Shown in pieces: positions 17,537-27,880 of a stretch of DNA of 64,000 bases. This DNA is from Campylobacter rectus (GTDB lineage: Bacteria > Campylobacterota > Campylobacteria > Campylobacterales > Campylobacteraceae). The number at the start of each line of letters is the position of its first letter. The first letter of the stretch is position 1. The notes under the pieces were generated by a model that saw only the letters and a list, made by a program, of their open reading frames with translations, did not search any database and was not told the DNA's origin. The stretch spans positions 2,507,680 through 2,571,679 of the forward strand of contig NZ_CP012543.1 of the NCBI RefSeq assembly GCF_004803795.1, given 5' to 3'. Made by a program: the position numbers and the translations under genes.

Positions 17537-19345
17537 TTATTCTTTGGTTTTTGCCATTCTGCGGCGCATGGTCGGGTCAAGATAGCGTTTGCGCACGCGC
17601 ACGTTTGCAGGCGTAACCTCGACTAGCTCGTCCTCCTCGATCCACTCCAAAGCGCGCTCTAGGCTGAGCTTTCTAGGCGGCACGAGCTTAATAGCGTCGT
17701 CAGAGCCGCTAGCGCGTACGTTGGTGAGATTTTTGCCCTTGATCGGATTTACGTCGAGGTCGTTTGGACGGCTGTGCTCGCCGATGATCATACCCACGTA
17801 GGTCTTGGTCTGCGGATCGACGAAAAGTATGCCGCGATCTTGCAAGTTCCAAAGGCTATACGCTAGCGTCACGCCGCTTTCCATAGATACCAAAGCGCCG
17901 TTGCTGCGGTGCTCGACGCTACCGATGAGCGGGCGAAACTCAAGGAAGCTGTGGTTCATGATGCCCTCGCCTTTCGTATCAGTCAAGAACTGGCTTCTAA
18001 AGCCGATGAGGCCGCGCGCAGGGATCTCAAACTCAATCCTCGTCTGCCCGTCGCCGGTCGGGTGCATAGAGACCATCTCGGCCTTTCTGCGTCCGAGTTT
18101 TTCGATCACGGTACCGCTAAACTCGTCCGGCACGTCGCACACTAGCAGCTCAAACGGCTCGCAGCGCACGCCCTCGATCTCTTTAACGATAACCTCCGGA
18201 CGTCCGAGACAAAACTCAAAGCCCTCGCGGCGCATATTTTCGGCCAGGATCGTGATTTGCAGCTCGCCGCGGCCGCTAACCTTAAATTTACCCTCGCCGA
18301 TGTTTTCGTAGCGCATCGCGATATTTGTTTTCATCTCGCCCGATAGCCGCTCGTCGAGCTTGTTTGAGGTTACATGCTTGCCCTCGGTGCCCGCTAGCGG
18401 ACTGTCGTTTACACTAAATACGACGCTAAGCGTAGGCTCCTCGATTTTTAGCGGATCAAGCGGCATCGGAGAGTTTGGATCCACGACGCTATCGCCGACG
18501 TCCAGCGCCTCAAAGCCCGCTATCGCCACGATATCGCCCACTTGCGCCTCGTCGATGTCGCGACGCTCAAGACCCAAAAAGCCGATAAGTTTTGAAATCC
18601 TACCCGTCGTTTTCGTGCCGTCGGCTTTAGCGAGCATCACATTTTGATTTTTAGAGATTTTACCGTTGAAGATACGTGCGATGCCGATTTTACCGACGTA
18701 GTTATCGTAGTCAAGCGTAAAAACCTGAAGCTGCAAAGGGTTGTTTATATCGCCGCTAGGAGCCGGAACGTGAGACAAAATCGTCTCGAAAAGCGGCTGC
18801 ATATTTACGTTTTCGTCGGCCAAATTTAGCTTCGCGTAGCCGTTTCTAGCCGCCGCATAAACGACGGGAAACTCCAGCTGCTCGTCGTTTGCCTCAAGCG
18901 CTACGAAAAGGTCGAAAATCTCGTTTATCACGCGATCGGGATCGGCTGCGGGTTTGTCGATTTTATTTACGACGACGATCGGACGAAGGCCGAGCGAAAG
19001 CGCCTTTTTCACGACGAATTTAGTCTGTGGCATTACGCCTTCTTGTGCGTCTACGAGCAGCAAAACGCCGTCGACCATCTTTAGCACGCGCTCCACCTCG
19101 CCGCCAAAATCGGCGTGGCCCGGAGTGTCGATGATGTTGATTTTCGTATCTTTATAGCGGATAGCGGTGTTTTTCGAGAGGATTGTGATACCGCGCTCGC
19201 GCTCGATGTCGCCGCTATCCATCACGCGTTCGCCGACGGCTTGGTGCTCGCTAAAAGTGCCCGATTGTTTCAAAAGTTCGTCCACCATCGTAGTCTTGCC
19301 GTGATCGACGTGGGCTATGACGGCGATATTTCGTATCTTTTCCAA
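17537..19345 (-). CDS. typA: TypA/BipA translational GTPase
   Basis: Ribosome-binding GTPase involved in stress and ribosome assembly. 602 residues, normal length. GTPase motifs: AHVDHGKTT (G1), ERGITI (G2), [16 protein letters not shown] (G3) and VNKIDKP (G4). EF-G-like domains follow and the C-terminal part contains [21 protein letters not shown]. Stands alone on the minus strand, divergent from the fliK operon. Confidence 0.97.
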   Translation of the reverse strand: MEKIRNIAVIAHVDHGKTTMVDELLKQSGTFSEHQAVGERVMDSGDIERERGITILSKNTAIRYKDTKINIIDTPGHADFGGEVERVLKMVDGVLLLVDAQEGVMPQTKFVVKKALSLGLRPIVVVNKIDKPAADPDRVINEIFDLFVALEANDEQLEFPVVYAAARNGYAKLNLADENVNMQPLFETILSHVPAPSGDINNPLQLQVFTLDYDNYVGKIGIARIFNGKISKNQNVMLAKADGTKTTGRISKLIGFLGLERRDIDEAQVGDIVAIAGFEALDVGDSVVDPNSPMPLDPLKIEEPTLSVVFSVNDSPLAGTEGKHVTSNKLDERLSGEMKTNIAMRYENIGEGKFKVSGRGELQITILAENMRREGFEFCLGRPEVIVKEIEGVRCEPFELLVCDVPDEFSGTVIEKLGRRKAEMVSMHPTGDGQTRIEFEIPARGLIGFRSQFLTDTKGEGIMNHSFLEFRPLIGSVEHRSNGALVSMESGVTLAYSLWNLQDRGILFVDPQTKTYVGMIIGEHSRPNDLDVNPIKGKNLTNVRASGSDDAIKLVPPRKLSLERALEWIEEDELVEVTPANVRVRKRYLDPTMRRRMAKTKE

Positions 19346-19414
19346 ATTTTTCTCCGTTTTCTAAAATAGGTCTGATTTTAGCCAAATTTTCCTTATAAAA
19401 ATAATAAAGCTCTT

Positions 19415-19431
19415 TTGGAACGCTTCTTGCA
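19415..19431 (+). promoter_or_regulatory. Sigma54 (RpoN) promoter of the fliK-flgD-flgE operon
   Basis: TTGGAACGCTTCTTGCAT gives the diagnostic GG (19417-19418) and GC (19429-19430) with exactly 10 bases between them. It lies about 33 bases upstream of fliK. Rod/hook genes in Campylobacter are RpoN-dependent. Confidence 0.85.
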
Positions 19432-19463
19432 TAGCTTACGGAAGTTAAATTTAAAGGGTTTTT

Positions 19464-20939
19464 ATGCAAATGACGCAAAACGATATCTTATCCTTTGACG
19501 CGAGCATCAAAGGCGGCGTAAAAAAGCAGGGTAAAAGCTCGCAAAAAAGCGGCAAAGAGGATGGCGAGTTTCTTTCTATGGTGCTAGATGCAGCCGCTAA
19601 AAAAGGCGAAAATTTAAGCGAAAAAGATCTAAAAGAGATGGCAAAGGCCGTAAATTTATCCGCTCAAACGACTCAAAATCAGCAAACAAAAGCGCCAATC
19701 CAAAGCACGGACGTAAAAGAAATTTTAGGCGAGGAAGCGGCTGAAAATTTGTTTGAAAACGCGACTTTTATGCAGCTTTTGCAAATTTTAGAGATGCTTA
19801 GCGGCGGCGAGAAAATCAGCAAATTTCCAAATTTTGAAAACCGCCTAGCCAAAGCGCTCTCAAACGAAACCATACTAAACGAGCTACGAGGGGCCAAAAA
19901 TCTAAACGAGCTCATCGAGATCGCAAATAAGCTAAATTTAGGTCTGGAAAATATCGAAGTGACGCAAGTTCAGGCCGACGAGCTAAGTGAAAAATTCCCG
20001 AATTTGGCAAAAAAAGATTTCTTTGAGCCGGTAACGCCTAAGAAAAATTTGGCCTTAGGCGAGCTAAAAAACAAAGTCGAAGAGACTATAAACGCCAAAG
20101 AACAGAGTCCCAAAGATACGCTAAATAAACTGCTCGCCGCCGTGCAAGAAGAGCAGGCAAAGCCGCAAAATAAACCCGAAACCGCGGCTGCAAAAGTAGA
20201 AAACAATACGCAAAATTTGGCCCAAAACGCCAAAATTTTAAGCGAGGCGGCAAAAAATACAGATGAAAATGCGGGCGAAAAAGAGTCGATTTCGAAAGAC
20301 AAAAAACAAAAACCAAGTCCAAAAGCGGAAAGCGAATTAAATTTAACCTCCGCAAAAAACGAAAAATCGGGGCTAAATTTAGACGCAAAAAAGATAAATT
20401 TACAAAATTTATTATTTTCGGAACGCGAGGGCGCCCGGGAGCAAATTTTAACCGAACCGCAAAGCGGCGATAGCGAAAATAGCGAGCTAAACGCGATGGT
20501 AAAAGACATCATCTCAAACGCCAAGGCTCAAAGTAAAAATTTAGGGGCCGTGCGCGAGACGTTTGATAACTTTAGCTCAAATTTAAAAGAGCAAGTCGCA
20601 GCCTATAAATCGCCGTTTATGCGCTTTAACATCACGCTAAATCCGCTAAATTTAGGCGAAGTCGAGATTATGATGGTAAATCGCGGCAACAATCTGCATA
20701 TAAATTTCAACTCAAATACGCAGACGATGAACCTCTTTTTACAAAATCAGGCCGAGTTTAAAAACAGCCTCGTAAATATGGGCTTTACCGAGCTTGAGAT
20801 GAACTTTAGCGACCAAAATCAGCAAAAAAAAGAGCAAGGGCAAAAAAACTACAAAGGCTCCAAATTTAGCGCCGAAGACGCCGAACAAGGCGAGCTAATC
20901 GCACCTCGTTTAGAGCTGGTCGTTCCGCGCTACGTGTAA
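19464..20939 (+). CDS. fliK: FliK, flagellar hook-length control protein
   Basis: Secreted molecular ruler that stops hook growth and switches export specificity. 491 residues: a long hydrophilic Lys/Glu/Asn/Ala-rich N-terminal part and a conserved C-terminal domain near residues 380-450 (PFMRFNITLNPLNLGEVEIMMVNRGNNLHINF) typical of the Flg_hook (FliK C-terminal) domain. First gene after a sigma54 promoter; followed by flgD and flgE, the same order as in other epsilonproteobacteria. Confidence 0.9.
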   Translation: MQMTQNDILSFDASIKGGVKKQGKSSQKSGKEDGEFLSMVLDAAAKKGENLSEKDLKEMAKAVNLSAQTTQNQQTKAPIQSTDVKEILGEEAAENLFENATFMQLLQILEMLSGGEKISKFPNFENRLAKALSNETILNELRGAKNLNELIEIANKLNLGLENIEVTQVQADELSEKFPNLAKKDFFEPVTPKKNLALGELKNKVEETINAKEQSPKDTLNKLLAAVQEEQAKPQNKPETAAAKVENNTQNLAQNAKILSEAAKNTDENAGEKESISKDKKQKPSPKAESELNLTSAKNEKSGLNLDAKKINLQNLLFSEREGAREQILTEPQSGDSENSELNAMVKDIISNAKAQSKNLGAVRETFDNFSSNLKEQVAAYKSPFMRFNITLNPLNLGEVEIMMVNRGNNLHINFNSNTQTMNLFLQNQAEFKNSLVNMGFTELEMNFSDQNQQKKEQGQKNYKGSKFSAEDAEQGELIAPRLELVVPRYV

Positions 20940-20987
20940 ATTTGGAATCAAATTTGCTTAAAATATACAAAATTTAAAGGATAAAAG

Positions 20988-21692
20988 ATGGCAAACGGAC
21001 TAGAAACAAATAACTTCACGGTAAACAACCAAGCCGCCAAAAAATCGGCGGACGCCCTGCAAAAGGCCGCAGGCACCAACCCAAACGCCCAGCTAGACAA
21101 GGACGCTTTTATGAAACTTCTTTTGACCGAGCTTCAGTATCAAGACCCGACAAGCCCGATGGATACGGAAAAAATGCTAACTCAAACCAGCCAGCTAGCC
21201 GCGCTTGAAATGCAAGAAAATACGAATAAAATGATGCAAAAGCTAGCCGACCAGTTAAAAAACAGCACCAATATGTATGCCGTCAGCGTGCTAGGCAAAA
21301 TGGCTAAAATCGGCGACAGCGGCATCATAAAAGAAGAAGGCAAGGGCGTCAATTTTGTAGGCTTTTTAGAAAGCGCGGCAAAAGGCGGCAAAATAAACAT
21401 CAGAGACAATAACGGCAGACTCGTAAGAACGCTGGAATTCGGCGAAGCGAAAGCCGGTGCAAATACTTTCGAGTGGGACGGCAAAGATAGCTCGGGCAAC
21501 GAAGCAAAAGCAGGCACCTACTCCGTAGAGATCAGCTACGTCGATACCGCAGGCAAAGTAAAAAACGGCGGCGTGGGCAACTATTTAGTAGAAGGCGTCA
21601 AATTCGTAGACGGCGTCGCGCAGGTAAAGGTCGGCGGACAATACGTCAGCATCGACAAAGTCAAAGAATTTACCGAGCCGAAAAAAGGATAA
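20988..21692 (+). CDS. flgD: FlgD, hook capping protein
   Basis: Scaffold for hook polymerisation. 234 residues: N-terminal export region with LDKDAFMKLLLTELQYQDPTSPMDTEKMLTQTSQLAALE, the FlgD signature, then a FlgD Ig-like/tudor region (TFEWDGKDSSGNEAKAGTYSVEI). AAAGGATAAAAG precedes the ATG. Lies 48 bp after fliK and 4 bp before flgE. Confidence 0.95.
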   Translation: MANGLETNNFTVNNQAAKKSADALQKAAGTNPNAQLDKDAFMKLLLTELQYQDPTSPMDTEKMLTQTSQLAALEMQENTNKMMQKLADQLKNSTNMYAVSVLGKMAKIGDSGIIKEEGKGVNFVGFLESAAKGGKINIRDNNGRLVRTLEFGEAKAGANTFEWDGKDSSGNEAKAGTYSVEISYVDTAGKVKNGGVGNYLVEGVKFVDGVAQVKVGGQYVSIDKVKEFTEPKKG

Positions 21693-21696
21693 ATCT

Positions 21697-23328
21697 ATGG
21701 TAAGAAGCCTATATAACGGCGTTAGCGGCGTTAAGACGCAAAGTTTTAGTATGGACGTTTGGGCGCACAACATCGCCAACATAAACAACGTCGGCTACAC
21801 CGCTTCGATACCCGAATTTAAGAGCATCTTTTACCAAACATCCTTCAAGGCGGGAAACAATCCGACCCAAGATCAAGTGGGTCTGGGGGCTACGGGTATG
21901 ACGACGGCGCTTAGCTTTTACAAGCAAGGACCGCTTATGAAGACGGACAACGTCCTGGATATGGCGATCGGGGGCAAGGGATTTTTCGGCGTGACAAACG
22001 GCATGGACACCTACTATACGCGCGCAGGAAGCTTTGGCGTGAATAAAGACAGATACCTCGTGACAAATCAAGGCAACTACGTCCTAGGCACGCAAAACAC
22101 GCTAACGCAGGTTACTCCGAGCCAGGGCGCGATAGAGGCTTTCGGCAGGATAAATTCAAAAGCCGCGGTCACGCAGGCCTACACGCCAAGCGCCGATACG
22201 ACCGATCTTGACATCGGCGACATCGGCTCTCAGGGTAAAATCAAGCTACCGGAGTTTTTGTATCTGCCGACCAAGCCGACCTCGAAAGTGACTTTTAAAG
22301 GAAATCTCGACTCATCCCTTAAAACCGAGCCGGCTACCCTGCCGCTGGGTGCTGCGACCTATACCAGCAACATAGATAACGCCTCTAGAACTATAAATTT
22401 ACGAGGACGAGTCACGGCGGATGCTACGATAACCCGCCCGAGAAAAGGCGATCTAATCACCGTAACGGCAACCGACGCGAACGGCAAAACAGCCGAATTT
22501 AGCGCCCCGATCGACGAAAACGGCAACTGGAGTATAAGTCAAAAATTTGAAAACGATTTCGACCTAGCCGCGGCACCGAATTTGCAAGCTAAGATAAAAA
22601 CGACGAAAGAAGCGGCAAATCAAGAAAAATTCGTAACCGAGCTTTTAAACGCGGACGGCACGAAAAACACCCTTGAGCTAACGCTAACAAAACGCGTGCC
22701 GCAGGGCGCTAACGGCGCGGTTTGGGACGCGGCGGCAACCGTAAAAGACGCAAGCGGAGCCGTGATCTCAAACTCTAAAGGGGAGTTAAATTTCGGCCTA
22801 GACGGTAGGCTCGCCGGCTCCACTTTGAGCGCGATAGATAATAACGGTTCGCAAATCAAGCTGGACTTCGGCGCTCCTGCGGCTGCGGGGCAAATTTACT
22901 CAGGCGTTACCAGCACGGCGCAAGCAAAAAGTATCTCGATCGCCCAAGACGGCGTGCGTGAGGGTATTTTAAAGGATTATTACACCAACGACTCGGGCAA
23001 TATTTTGGCGCAATTTACCAACGGACAAGTCCGCTCTGTGGCCAAAGTCGCGCTCTATCACTTCCAAAACGAGCAAGGGCTTGCCAAAATGGGCGATAAT
23101 ATCTATTCGCAAAGCGCAAACTCGGGCGCTGCCTTTTTCTACAAAGACGCAGGCGGCAAAAGTATCTACGGCGCGAAAATCGCCAGCAATACGCTAGAGC
23201 AGTCAAACGTCGATCTAGCGCAGGCTCTAACCGAGATCATCGTCACGCAAAAAGCCTACGACGCCAATGCCAAAAGCATAACGACCAGCAACGAAATGCT
23301 CCAGCGAGCAATCGAGCTAAAGCGTTAA
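21697..23328 (+). CDS. flgE: Hook/basal-body rod-type protein, first FlgE paralogue (543 aa)
   Basis: Axial flagellar protein. N-terminal MVRSLYNGVSGVKTQSFSMDVWAHNIANINNVGYTA carries the flagellar rod/hook motif (SLYNGVSG...NIANINNVGY), and the C-terminal helix VDLAQALTEIIVTQKAYDANAKSITTSNEMLQRAIELKR closes the D0 domain. It corresponds in position to the fliK-flgD-linked flgE of H. pylori and C. jejuni, while a longer second hook gene lies at 56.9 kb. End of the sigma54 operon. Confidence 0.9.
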   Translation: MVRSLYNGVSGVKTQSFSMDVWAHNIANINNVGYTASIPEFKSIFYQTSFKAGNNPTQDQVGLGATGMTTALSFYKQGPLMKTDNVLDMAIGGKGFFGVTNGMDTYYTRAGSFGVNKDRYLVTNQGNYVLGTQNTLTQVTPSQGAIEAFGRINSKAAVTQAYTPSADTTDLDIGDIGSQGKIKLPEFLYLPTKPTSKVTFKGNLDSSLKTEPATLPLGAATYTSNIDNASRTINLRGRVTADATITRPRKGDLITVTATDANGKTAEFSAPIDENGNWSISQKFENDFDLAAAPNLQAKIKTTKEAANQEKFVTELLNADGTKNTLELTLTKRVPQGANGAVWDAAATVKDASGAVISNSKGELNFGLDGRLAGSTLSAIDNNGSQIKLDFGAPAAAGQIYSGVTSTAQAKSISIAQDGVREGILKDYYTNDSGNILAQFTNGQVRSVAKVALYHFQNEQGLAKMGDNIYSQSANSGAAFFYKDAGGKSIYGAKIASNTLEQSNVDLAQALTEIIVTQKAYDANAKSITTSNEMLQRAIELKR

Positions 23329-23447
23329 TAAGAGCTAAATCTAGCTCTGTTACAAATTTAAGTTTTTATATTATGTTATATTTTATACATCTCTAAGTTT
23401 TATTAAAATAGAATTATGATATCAATTCTTATTATATTGAGAATATC

Positions 23448-23645
23448 ATGAAAAAGTTGTTTGGCGCAGTTGCATTCGCATCGCTTGTCGGCGGTACCGC
23501 CTTAATTGCAAAACAAATGGTTGTTAAACCCATACCATTAAAGGATTGGGATTGCATTTATCATGCTTGCGAGCAGCATTGCCATGAAGTTATGGCGGAC
23601 GATCCTGCAAACATAGGTGGATGCATAGATAATATGTATGTCTAA
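23448..23645 (+). CDS. Small secreted Cys-containing protein
   Basis: 65 residues: N-terminal hydrophobic segment MKKLFGAVAFASLVGGTALIA (signal peptide or anchor), then a short tail with four Cys (WDCIYHACEQHCHEV and IGGCIDN), possibly two disulfides or a metal site. Short AT-rich promoter region upstream. Not recognised. Confidence 0.55.
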   Translation: MKKLFGAVAFASLVGGTALIAKQMVVKPIPLKDWDCIYHACEQHCHEVMADDPANIGGCIDNMYV

Positions 23646-23718
23646 ATCAGCCAAAGAAGAGTGTTAAATTTAGTGTTTAGCCCTTATTTAAAGCTAAATT
23701 TTATCTCAAAGGATGAAA

Positions 23719-24516
23719 ATGACGGAATTTGAACGAATAAAACTATATTTAGACGAAGTCGGAAAGCAAAATAACCGCGCTTCAAACAAGATATTAAATG
23801 AAACTAAAAATTTTAAAAATACTGAATATACGATACTTTCATCGTTTTATGTTGGAAACGGATTAAAGAAGATATACAAAACCTATCCGGAACTGGACGA
23901 TAGTATGGGTGCGGAGCTGGACGGCAGCGAAGAAAAACGTGTGAGGTTTGAGGAACTGGCTTGGCTGATAAAAGAAGGTATGAGAGCCGAAAGCGAAGAA
24001 AAATTTGAAATCGCGACCAAAATATACGAAGAACTGCTAGCAAAAGCGGGCTTGGGATACTTCAAACTCGAAGCCCAAGCGGGACTTTACCGCTGTAAAA
24101 ACGGCAAGCAAACGCCACAAGAATCTTTGGGGCAAGCTAGCTTTTACATAAACCGCTCTTTAAGCTATTTACGAGAGTCGATCCGTATCCTAGAGCTGAT
24201 AGAAGAGCAAAAAGAACAAACAAAACTGTGCGAAGAAATAAAAAAAGAGCTTGCGACTGCGGCATTTTACGGCATGCAAGCCAAACGAAAGCTTGGCATA
24301 GCGGACCTTGATGATGATTTATCGGATGAAATCAAAAATACATTTGAGCGTTTTTTTAGCGATCTTAAAAAAGCTTGCGAACTAGAAAGCACGGGCAAGC
24401 TGGAGGATGCGCAGAAATTTTACACTCAAATTTTAACTTCAAATTTAGCCTATTTTACGCTCCGAGCCCAGGCGGGACTTTATCGCTGCGGTGCCGCTGC
24501 TGAGACTCAAATTTAA
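23719..24516 (+). CDS. TPR-like repeat protein of unknown function
   Basis: 265 residues, cytoplasmic, helical. Two similar repeats (GYFKLEAQAGLYRC near residue 120 and AYFTLRAQAGLYRC near the C-terminus), each preceded by an E--FE-A-K-YEELL type helix, suggest a TPR-like fold with an internal duplication. I start at the second ATG (23719) because AAAGG lies six bases before it and almost touches the first ATG (23713). Confidence 0.65.
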   Translation: MTEFERIKLYLDEVGKQNNRASNKILNETKNFKNTEYTILSSFYVGNGLKKIYKTYPELDDSMGAELDGSEEKRVRFEELAWLIKEGMRAESEEKFEIATKIYEELLAKAGLGYFKLEAQAGLYRCKNGKQTPQESLGQASFYINRSLSYLRESIRILELIEEQKEQTKLCEEIKKELATAAFYGMQAKRKLGIADLDDDLSDEIKNTFERFFSDLKKACELESTGKLEDAQKFYTQILTSNLAYFTLRAQAGLYRCGAAAETQI

Positions 24517-24639
24517 TGAACAAATTTAAAAGCCGTTGAATTTAAACGGACTTAAATTTAATGGCTAGCTCCGCGATATCTAACGATTTTTTTATAAATT
24601 TTTAGCTAAAATCAGCCCCAAATTTAACCGAGGCAACTT

Positions 24640-25662
24640 ATGAACCGAAAAAGAATCTACAACCCGGGCTCAAATGAAAATTTGACCGATCGCCGCGTAT
24701 TTAACGGCAATCCGCACGGCATTTTAAATTTCACCAAAGCAAAATACCAATGGGCGCTCAAGCTCTGGGATCTGATGGAGGCCAACACGTGGTTTCCAAA
24801 AGAAGTCGATACGTCAGGCGATGTGCGCGACTACGCCTACAGCCTCACCCAGGCCGAAAAGCGTATGTATGACCTAGTCTGGAGTCAGCTCATCTCGATG
24901 GATAGCTTCCAGACCAACAACCTAGCCGACAACATCAACCCATACATCACCGCACCCGAGATCAACGCCTGCTTGGCGCGCCAGGCCTACGAGGAGGCCA
25001 ACCACTCCAAGTCCTACGCCGTCATGGTCGAGGCCATCTGCGACAACACCGACCTGATTTATGAGATGGAAAAGCACGACGAGGTGCTACGCGAGAAGAA
25101 CGACTACATTTCAAGCGTTTATGAGGAGCTAGCGGGCGAAGTGACGGACGAAAAGCTACTGCTAGCTATGGTGGCAAATCAAATTTTAGAGGGCATTTAT
25201 TTTTACAGCGGTTTTACGGCGATTTATGCGCTGGCGCGTGCGGGCAAGATGCTAGGCAGCGCGCAGATGATTCGCTTTATCCAGCGCGACGAGATCACGC
25301 ATCTGCTGCTTTTTCAAAATATGATCAATAGCGTCCGCACCGAGCGTCCGGATCTTTTCACGAGTGAAATGGAAGCTAAAATTTACGATATGTTCAAGCG
25401 CGCAGGCGAGCTTGAGATCAAATGGGGCAAATACATCACGCAAAACCAGATCATGGGCTTTACCGACGATATCATCGAGCAATACATCCGCTACCTCATC
25501 GACCAGCGTCTGGTCGCCATCGGACTAAAACGCCGCTACGACGCCCGCCACCCGATAAAATGGGTCGATGATTTTGCTAAATTTAACGACCAGAAGTCAA
25601 ATTTCTTTGAAGCAAAAGTGACAAACTATAGCAAAGGAAGCATCAGTTTTGACGACTTTTAG
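24640..25662 (+). CDS. nrdB: Ribonucleoside-diphosphate reductase small subunit (class Ia)
   Basis: Supplies the tyrosyl radical for deoxyribonucleotide synthesis. 340 residues. Metal ligands and radical site are visible: MDSF (Asp), AYEEANHSKSY (Glu, His and the radical Tyr), ILEGIYFYSGF (Glu) and QRDEITHLLLF (Glu, His). The partner nrdA is not in the window. The 3' end overlaps the next gene by 14 bases. Confidence 0.95.
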   Translation: MNRKRIYNPGSNENLTDRRVFNGNPHGILNFTKAKYQWALKLWDLMEANTWFPKEVDTSGDVRDYAYSLTQAEKRMYDLVWSQLISMDSFQTNNLADNINPYITAPEINACLARQAYEEANHSKSYAVMVEAICDNTDLIYEMEKHDEVLREKNDYISSVYEELAGEVTDEKLLLAMVANQILEGIYFYSGFTAIYALARAGKMLGSAQMIRFIQRDEITHLLLFQNMINSVRTERPDLFTSEMEAKIYDMFKRAGELEIKWGKYITQNQIMGFTDDIIEQYIRYLIDQRLVAIGLKRRYDARHPIKWVDDFAKFNDQKSNFFEAKVTNYSKGSISFDDF

Positions 25663-26419
25663 TCCGAATTTATGCCCTATCGTCCTAACTGCGCCGACTT
25701 GCCGACAAAGACAAGACGAACTGCTGGGAAAAATCGCCGCCGCACCTAGAAACTCGGTCATCCTAGCCGGCGAGCTGTGCGTGAGCGGGTATGATACGGG
25801 CGGATTTTTTAGCGGAGCAAACGGGGCGATGCCGGGCGACTCGATCGGTAGCTTCGATGCTATACTTTTTAAAGCCGTGCAAGAAGCGCTAAGTACAGAT
25901 AAATTTCTCGGACTCACGCATCTAACGAGCCTAAACCGCGCCAAAGGGCTCGCGCAAAATTCGAACACGCAGGCGCAAAAGAACGAAATTTATAACGAAT
26001 TTATCCTGTTAAATAGCCAAAACGTCTTTTATACGCAAAATAAATCAAAGCTTTTTCGCCCGAATTTAGAGCACGAAATTTTTGCCGCGGGAGACGATGC
26101 GGCGATAAGGCCTTTTGATTTTAAAGGGCTAAAAATCGGCGTTTTAATTTGCTTTGAACTTAGATTTGCCCATCTTTGGGAGCGGCTAAAAGGCTGCGAT
26201 ATCATTTTGGTGCCCGCGATGTGGGGCAAAGCGCGCGAGGACGCATACCTTACGCTTTGCAAGGCTCTAGCGCTTGCTAATAGCTGCTACGTCGTAGCCG
26301 CGAGCTCGCTTGATTTGGAGTTTTCGGGCGTGTTTTTGCCGAGCGGCGAATTTGCGAAAGAGGTCAAATTCGACCCGAATTTGATCCTTGAAACCAAACG
26401 AAATTTGGGGCTTTTATGA
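25649..26419 (+). CDS. Carbon-nitrogen hydrolase (nitrilase superfamily)
   Basis: 256 residues. The nitrilase triad is visible: Glu in LAGELCVSGYD (about residue 42), Lys in NKSKLFRPNLEHEIF and Cys in IGVLICFELRF. Probably an amidase acting on a small amide; substrate not predictable. TTG start overlapping nrdB, with AAGGA upstream. The stop overlaps the pcm start (ATGA), so nrdB, this gene and pcm are likely one transcript. Confidence 0.82.
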   Translation: MTTFSPNLCPIVLTAPTCRQRQDELLGKIAAAPRNSVILAGELCVSGYDTGGFFSGANGAMPGDSIGSFDAILFKAVQEALSTDKFLGLTHLTSLNRAKGLAQNSNTQAQKNEIYNEFILLNSQNVFYTQNKSKLFRPNLEHEIFAAGDDAAIRPFDFKGLKIGVLICFELRFAHLWERLKGCDIILVPAMWGKAREDAYLTLCKALALANSCYVVAASSLDLEFSGVFLPSGEFAKEVKFDPNLILETKRNLGLL

Positions 26420-27048
26420 CCGCTCTTGAAAAATCAAAATGCATAAATATGGCCGATGAAATCGGCAATATAGTCGCGCTTACGCCGACGCTTTACAAGG
26501 CTCTTTGCGACACTCCGCGCGAGATCTTTGCGCCCGTCACGCGGCACGCATACAGCCTGGATGCACAGCCCATCGGCGGCAATCAATGGATCAGCTCGCC
26601 GCTGACGGTCATCAAAATGACGCTGGCGCTTGATGCCGAAGATATCGACAACGCCCTAGAAATCGGCTGCGGTAGCGGCTACCAAGCGGCGATTTTGTCG
26701 CATTTAGCGCACAGGGTTTTTACCGTCGAGCGCATCGAAAAGCTCGCAACAGAAGCTAAAAAGCGCTTTAAAGCACTCGAAATCCACAACATCCACGTGA
26801 GATTTGACGATGGAAACGTCGGCTGGAAAAGCTACGCGCCCTACGACAGGATTTTGCTCTCGGCGGCAGCGCGGCAAGTGCCTCAGACGCTTTTCAATCA
26901 GCTGAAAAACGGCGGCATTTTAGTAGCTCCTATCAAAAAAGACGGCAAACAATTTATCGTCAAATTTAAAAAAGACGCTTGCGGCAAGATAACGCAAAAA
27001 ACGCTTGAAGAGTGCCTATTTGTACCGCTTTTGGACGGGATAGAGTGA
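26416..27048 (+). CDS. pcm: Protein-L-isoaspartate O-methyltransferase
   Basis: SAM-dependent repair enzyme for isoaspartyl residues. 210 residues; SAM motif I is LEIGCGSGYQAAIL, the substrate region has QPIGGNQWISSPLTVIKM, and PYDRILLSAAARQVP follows. Overlaps the upstream hydrolase gene by four bases. Last gene before the AT-rich island. Confidence 0.93.
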   Translation: MTALEKSKCINMADEIGNIVALTPTLYKALCDTPREIFAPVTRHAYSLDAQPIGGNQWISSPLTVIKMTLALDAEDIDNALEIGCGSGYQAAILSHLAHRVFTVERIEKLATEAKKRFKALEIHNIHVRFDDGNVGWKSYAPYDRILLSAAARQVPQTLFNQLKNGGILVAPIKKDGKQFIVKFKKDACGKITQKTLEECLFVPLLDGIE

Positions 27049-27490
27049 GTTTTGCCTCATTTCGCTTTTTTAAAATAGCTTAAAATTTGAGTTGTTTTTA
27101 AGGGCATAGCTTTTATAGATCGGCAAATTTGCGCTTCTCGTAAGCACATTTACTGCAAAATATATTACCATTTAGCTAAAGTAAAAATTTAACTTAGCGC
27201 TCACGCCTGCTTTAACCGCGCGCAGATAGCTTTGCCGATCTCAAAAACCTCGCAAACAGCGCGAATGACGACCCCTACTAACTACCTGCGGCTTGCCGAC
27301 ATAAACAAATTTGACAAATTTGCAGAGCCTTTAGCCAAGATACAAGCGGTATCGCACTGTATTTTATTTCTATAAAACCGATGAATTATAGATTTGAGTT
27401 TATAAAATAGGCTTGTGTATGAATAAAAATTTTTGAATGAGAAAAATAAAATTTGATATAATACTCAAGTATAAATTTTTAGGTATCTTT
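27049..27490. other. Junction between core genes and the AT-rich cassette island; no gene seen
   Basis: 440 bp with falling GC. No ORF with start signal. A -10-like TATAAT (in TTTGATATAATACTC) lies just before the small membrane-protein gene that follows. Confidence 0.5.
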
Positions 27491-27646
27491 ATGGGAAAAA
27501 TCAAAGTTGTATGTATAGCCGCTATAATAATATTTTTATTTTATGCAAAAAGCGTAGGAATGGCTTGGTTTGTGCTTGTAATGATGCTTTCCGGAATTAT
27601 ATCATATAGCATGTCATCTTTTCTTGACGATATCAATGGAAGATAA
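27491..27646 (+). CDS. Small membrane protein, candidate orphan immunity protein
   Basis: 51 residues with two predicted transmembrane helices (VVCIAAIIIFLFYA and MAWFVLVMMLSGIISYSM). I start at 27491 (MGKIKV), preceded by a TTTTTAGG ribosome site and a TATAAT box; the frame extends upstream without signal. Convergent to an effector C-terminal remnant at 27733, the same arrangement as the other cassettes of this island. Immunity role is inference. Confidence 0.5.
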   Translation: MGKIKVVCIAAIIIFLFYAKSVGMAWFVLVMMLSGIISYSMSSFLDDINGR

Positions 27647-27732
27647 ATATATTTCCAAAAATAGCACAATATAAGAATATTCCATTATTTTAGATACGGG
27701 ATATTCTAGCACTTTAAGATTTTTAGAAAAAA

Positions 27733-27852
27733 TCAATAAGCAAGCTCATCTATAATGCCGTATAGCAATGGCTCCATTTGACTTTTCCATATAATCAAAA
27801 TCTCTTTTAATCCTCTATTCTTTCTGCTTGCGTCATCTTTTATACTTTTCAT
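27733..27852 (-). pseudogene. Effector remnant 1 (C-terminal tail only)
   Basis: 39-codon frame ending IIWKSQMEPLLYGIIDELAY, matching the conserved tail (WKS-xGLLLYGxIDDLPY) of the full-length effector-like gene at 33489-33982. Nothing resembling the effector's N-terminal part precedes it. Convergent to the small membrane protein at 27491. Best read as an eroded toxin gene beside a retained partner. Confidence 0.6.
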
Positions 27853-27880
27853 TTTTATCGGTTACATAACCACTCTGCAA

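Noticed and set aside
17589..19369. Many plus-strand frames opposite typA
   Set aside because: Antisense shadows; typA is full length and conserved.
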